A stretch of DNA of 7,509 nt from CAZJGG01 sp964545475 (GTDB lineage: Bacteria; Bacillota; Clostridia; Lachnospirales; JAISER01). The position numbers and the translations under genes are program-made. Of this stretch, positions 5,465 through 7,509 are shown piece after piece (position 1 is the first letter of the stretch; every line of letters begins with the position of its first letter). Location: positions 1 through 7,509 of the forward strand of contig CAZJGG010000091.1 of the NCBI GenBank assembly GCA_964545475.1. Reading direction: 5' to 3'. The notes beneath the pieces were generated by a model. The model searched no databases and was not told the origin of the DNA. It saw only the letters and a program-made list of their open reading frames with translations.

Positions 5465-6805
5465 TTAATCAACAGAATACCCCTGCCAAGACTCAAACTT
5501 AGTATATTTTCCAAGCCACGTTAAGTCCACCTTACCGGTTGGACCGTTTCTTTGCTTGGCTATTATTAGCTCGGCTTTGTTTTTGTCCTCGGTGTCTGGG
5601 TTGTAGTATTCGTCCCGGTAAAGGAAAGTTACAACGTCGGCATCCTGCTCTATTGCGCCGGATTCACGCAAGTCTGAAAGCATTGGGCGGTGGTCTGCTC
5701 TTGTTTCGCAGGCACGGCTAAGCTGAGAAAGAGCAATAACCGGAGCTCCAATTTCCCTTGCAAGGGCTTTTAACGACCGGGAAATCTCTGATATTTCCTG
5801 CTGCCTGGATTCAATTCTGCCTCCCCCTGTCATAAGCTGCAAATAGTCTATAAGCACAAGGGAAAGCCCTTTTTCAAGCTTTAAACGCCTGCATTTGGCC
5901 CTTATTTCCGTAACAGAAATACCGGGAGTGTCGTCTATAAATAAATTGGACTTGGAAAGGGGCTCAATTGCTTCAATTAAACAGTCCCAATCTTCGTCGT
6001 CCATATCTCCTGTTCTAAGTTTTTGGGCATCAAGCCTAGCTTCTGCGCAAAGAAGCCTGTTAACAAGCTGCTCCTTGCTCATTTCAAGGCTAAAAATTGC
6101 TGTTGTAAGCTTCTTTTTAATGGCTACATGCTGGGCAATATTAAGAGCAAAAGCGGTTTTCCCCATAGATGGACGGGCGGCAATTAAAATAAAATCCGAT
6201 GGCTGAAGCCCTGCCGTCATATTGTCAAAATCCTTAAACCCGGTTTCAAGACCGCTAACTTTTTGTTTTGTTGTAAAAATTTCTTCAATCTTTGTTACGC
6301 TGTCCACAAGTACGTCTTTTATGTGAAAAAATTCTCCTGTATTTCTGTCTTGGGCTATATCAAAAATAAGCTTTTCTGCACGCTCAATAATTGCCTCAAT
6401 AGAAAGTTTGGCTTCAAAGCTGTCATTAGAAATTAAGCTTGAAGCCTTTATTAATTTACGTAATATAGATTTTTGCTCAACAATTTTGGAATAATGGGTA
6501 ATATGGGCAGAGGTTAAATAACCACCGGAAAGCACAGACAAATATTCTATGCCGCCGATACGCTCCAAAATTCCTTTTTCTACAAGTCTGTTTTTAACTG
6601 TTATAATGTCTACAGGGGAATCTTTTAAAAACAGCTCAAGCATTGCCTCGTATATTTCCCCGTTGGCGGGGTTGTAAAAATCGTCTGGTTTTAATATTTC
6701 GTAAGCCGACAAAACGGCTTCCCTGTCGAAAAGCATGGAGCTTAATACCGCCTGCTCGGCTTCTGCATCATGAGGGGGAATGCGCACTATATTTTCAGAT
6801 TCCAT
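5465..6805 (-). CDS. dnaB: Replicative DNA helicase
   Basis: Hexameric 5'-3' helicase that unwinds DNA at the replication fork and contacts primase (called DnaC in Bacillus). The 446 residues are full length. The N-terminal domain begins PPHDAEAEQAVLSSML and runs to about residue 110, a linker follows, and the RecA-like motor spans about 180-440. It has Walker A ARPSMGKT (about 210-217), SLEMSKEQLVNRLL, Walker B LVLIDYLQL (Asp320), SQLSRACE, SDLRESGAIEQDADVV, and the KQRNGPTG arginine-finger segment. The family signature runs through unbroken, so there is no intein. It starts 12 nt after the rplI stop; its AAAGGG site overlaps the rplI stop, so the two are a tight operon. The gene is convergent with ddl. 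Confidence 0.97.
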   Translation of the reverse strand: MESENIVRIPPHDAEAEQAVLSSMLFDREAVLSAYEILKPDDFYNPANGEIYEAMLELFLKDSPVDIITVKNRLVEKGILERIGGIEYLSVLSGGYLTSAHITHYSKIVEQKSILRKLIKASSLISNDSFEAKLSIEAIIERAEKLIFDIAQDRNTGEFFHIKDVLVDSVTKIEEIFTTKQKVSGLETGFKDFDNMTAGLQPSDFILIAARPSMGKTAFALNIAQHVAIKKKLTTAIFSLEMSKEQLVNRLLCAEARLDAQKLRTGDMDDEDWDCLIEAIEPLSKSNLFIDDTPGISVTEIRAKCRRLKLEKGLSLVLIDYLQLMTGGGRIESRQQEISEISRSLKALAREIGAPVIALSQLSRACETRADHRPMLSDLRESGAIEQDADVVTFLYRDEYYNPDTEDKNKAELIIAKQRNGPTGKVDLTWLGKYTKFESWQGYSVD

Positions 6806-6813
6806 ATAATAAA

Positions 6814-6819
6814 CCCTTT
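6814..6819 (-). promoter_or_regulatory. dnaB ribosome binding site overlapping the rplI stop
   Basis: On the minus strand TAAAGGG reads as the rplI stop codon running into a Shine-Dalgarno core, with 8 nt to the dnaB ATG. This supports the chosen start and suggests coupled translation. Confidence 0.65.
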
Positions 6820-7270
6820 ACGCCAAAATATCTGTTATATGAACGGTAAGCTTTGCCGTTACTTCCGGGTGAAGCTTAATATCAACCGATTTTTCACCTA
6901 TAGTTTTAATAGGTTCGTCTATAACAATTTTCTTTTTATCAATAATAATTCCGGTTTGTTCTTCAAGCGCAGATGCAATTTCCTTGTTTGTTACAGAGCC
7001 GAAAAGCTTGCCGTTATCCCCAATTTTTACCGCAATTTTTACAAGCTTGCTGCTAATATCATCTCCGAGAGCTTTTGCCGCTTCAAATTCTTTTTCTTTT
7101 TTGTTTGCCATGGATTTTTGCTTTGCTTCCAACTCGTTTATATTAGATTTTGTAGCCTCCACCGCAAGTTTCTTTGGTAATAGATAGTTCCGAGCGTGGC
7201 CGTCAGATGTGTTTATTAACTGACCTTTTTTGCCAACACCTTTAATATCTTCAAGTAATATAACTTTCAT
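6818..7270 (-). CDS. rplI: 50S ribosomal protein L9
   Basis: Large-subunit protein that binds 23S rRNA near the L1 stalk and reaches out from the ribosome. The 150 residues match the family. The N-terminal RNA-binding domain (MKVILLEDIKGVGKKGQLI, then the signature GHARNYLLPKKLA) leads into the long charged connecting helix (about 41-75, rich in Lys, Glu and Ala), followed by the C-terminal domain with GKLFGSVT and the closing LHPEVTAKLTVHI. The start is fixed by AAGGAGG with 6 nt spacing. It is the first gene of a rplI-dnaB pair, an arrangement common in Firmicutes, where gdpP often lies upstream; here the upstream 230 bases are repeats and the next gene is outside the window. No clear promoter was seen. 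Confidence 0.97.
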   Translation of the reverse strand: MKVILLEDIKGVGKKGQLINTSDGHARNYLLPKKLAVEATKSNINELEAKQKSMANKKEKEFEAAKALGDDISSKLVKIAVKIGDNGKLFGSVTNKEIASALEEQTGIIIDKKKIVIDEPIKTIGEKSVDIKLHPEVTAKLTVHITDILA

Positions 7271-7276
7271 AATATT

Positions 7277-7283
7277 CCTCCTT
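7277..7283 (-). promoter_or_regulatory. Strong ribosome binding site of rplI
   Basis: The minus strand reads AAGGAGG, a near-perfect Shine-Dalgarno sequence, 6 nt before the ATG, as expected for a highly expressed ribosomal protein gene. Confidence 0.85.
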
Positions 7284-7352
7284 CTTATTGTTTCTAAGGT
7301 TGTTATGGTACGGCGGCATAAAACCTACCGAACGCTACGCTATGCTAAAGCC

Positions 7353-7376
7353 CGGGCTGGGAGACCCAGCCCCTAC
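7353..7376 (+). repeat. Single type-B hairpin arm
   Basis: The 24 bases contain GGGCTGGG-AGA-CCCAGCCC, a perfect 8 bp stem with a 3 nt loop, and end CCCCTAC like the right arms of the array. The same 24-mer recurs at 7484-7507. No matching GTAGGGG left arm is found at the expected distance upstream, so this copy is solitary or decayed. Confidence 0.85.
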
Positions 7377-7400
7377 AAAACACTAGCCCCTACAAAACAC
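7368..7400 (+). repeat. 17 bp tandem duplication at the end of the type-B arm
   Basis: AGCCCCTACAAAACAC occurs at 7368-7383 and again at 7385-7400, a period of 17. It duplicates the arm's terminal CCCCTAC with its flank, a likely slippage or partial-copy product. Confidence 0.85.
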
Positions 7401-7433
7401 CAGCAAAATTGCAATTCATTCCTGTTTTAGTCC

Positions 7434-7507
7434 GTAGGGGACGGCGTCCTCGACGTCCCGAACCCCTTGGGACATAACATTTCCGGGCTGGGAGACCCAG
7501 CCCCTAC
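7434..7507 (+). repeat. Hybrid palindromic element (type-A left arm, type-B right arm)
   Basis: Left arm 7434-7460 starts GTAGGGGACGG and is the exact reverse complement of the right arms of copies 1 and 4 in the array. After a 23 nt centre, the same length as in the array, comes the type-B arm at 7484-7507. The ends GTAGGGG and CCCCTAC are inverted, so this is a bounded element, 74 bp long. It lies upstream of the rplI-dnaB operon. Confidence 0.88.
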
Positions 7508-7509
7508 AG

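Overview
The window looks like a scaffold piece from a low-to-medium GC Firmicute, most likely a Clostridia-type bacterium. The grounds are strong AGGAGG-like ribosome sites, the rplI-dnaB gene pair, the overall protein character and the AT-rich coding. The run of exactly 100 N inside a tandem repeat suggests a draft or metagenome assembly. Species cannot be named from what is visible.

Layout, left to right. Positions 1-1607 (+) hold a DarTG toxin-antitoxin pair: a DarT DNA ADP-ribosyltransferase missing its N-terminus at the window edge, and a complete DarG antitoxin (macrodomain plus helical C-terminal domain). This pair is AT-richer than the genes after it and looks like accessory DNA. Positions 1667-3624 (+) hold ugd (UDP-glucose 6-dehydrogenase) and trmB (tRNA m7G46 methyltransferase), 14 nt apart and probably co-transcribed. 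Positions 3627-4185 are a tandem array of a 132-133 bp unit built on a 77 bp palindromic element, interrupted by the N gap. Positions 4252-5328 (+) are ddl (D-alanine--D-alanine ligase), with a possible promoter just after the array. A perfect 18 bp AT-rich inverted repeat lies between ddl and the convergent genes. Positions 5465-7270 (-) are the rplI-dnaB operon (ribosomal protein L9, replicative helicase). Upstream of rplI, at the right end, are further elements of the same palindromic family.

The housekeeping genes cover tRNA modification, translation, replication, cell-wall precursor synthesis and nucleotide-sugar supply. They are not one pathway; only ugd-trmB and rplI-dnaB look like transcription units. 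DarT and DarG form a functional toxin/antidote pair acting on DNA.

I found no clearly new protein system. The most interesting non-coding signal is the REP-like repeat family. The two arms of each element differ at positions that preserve a hairpin inside each arm, rather than pairing between arms, and a second arm type (GGGCTGGG-AGA-CCCAGCCC) is combined with the first in one element at the right edge.
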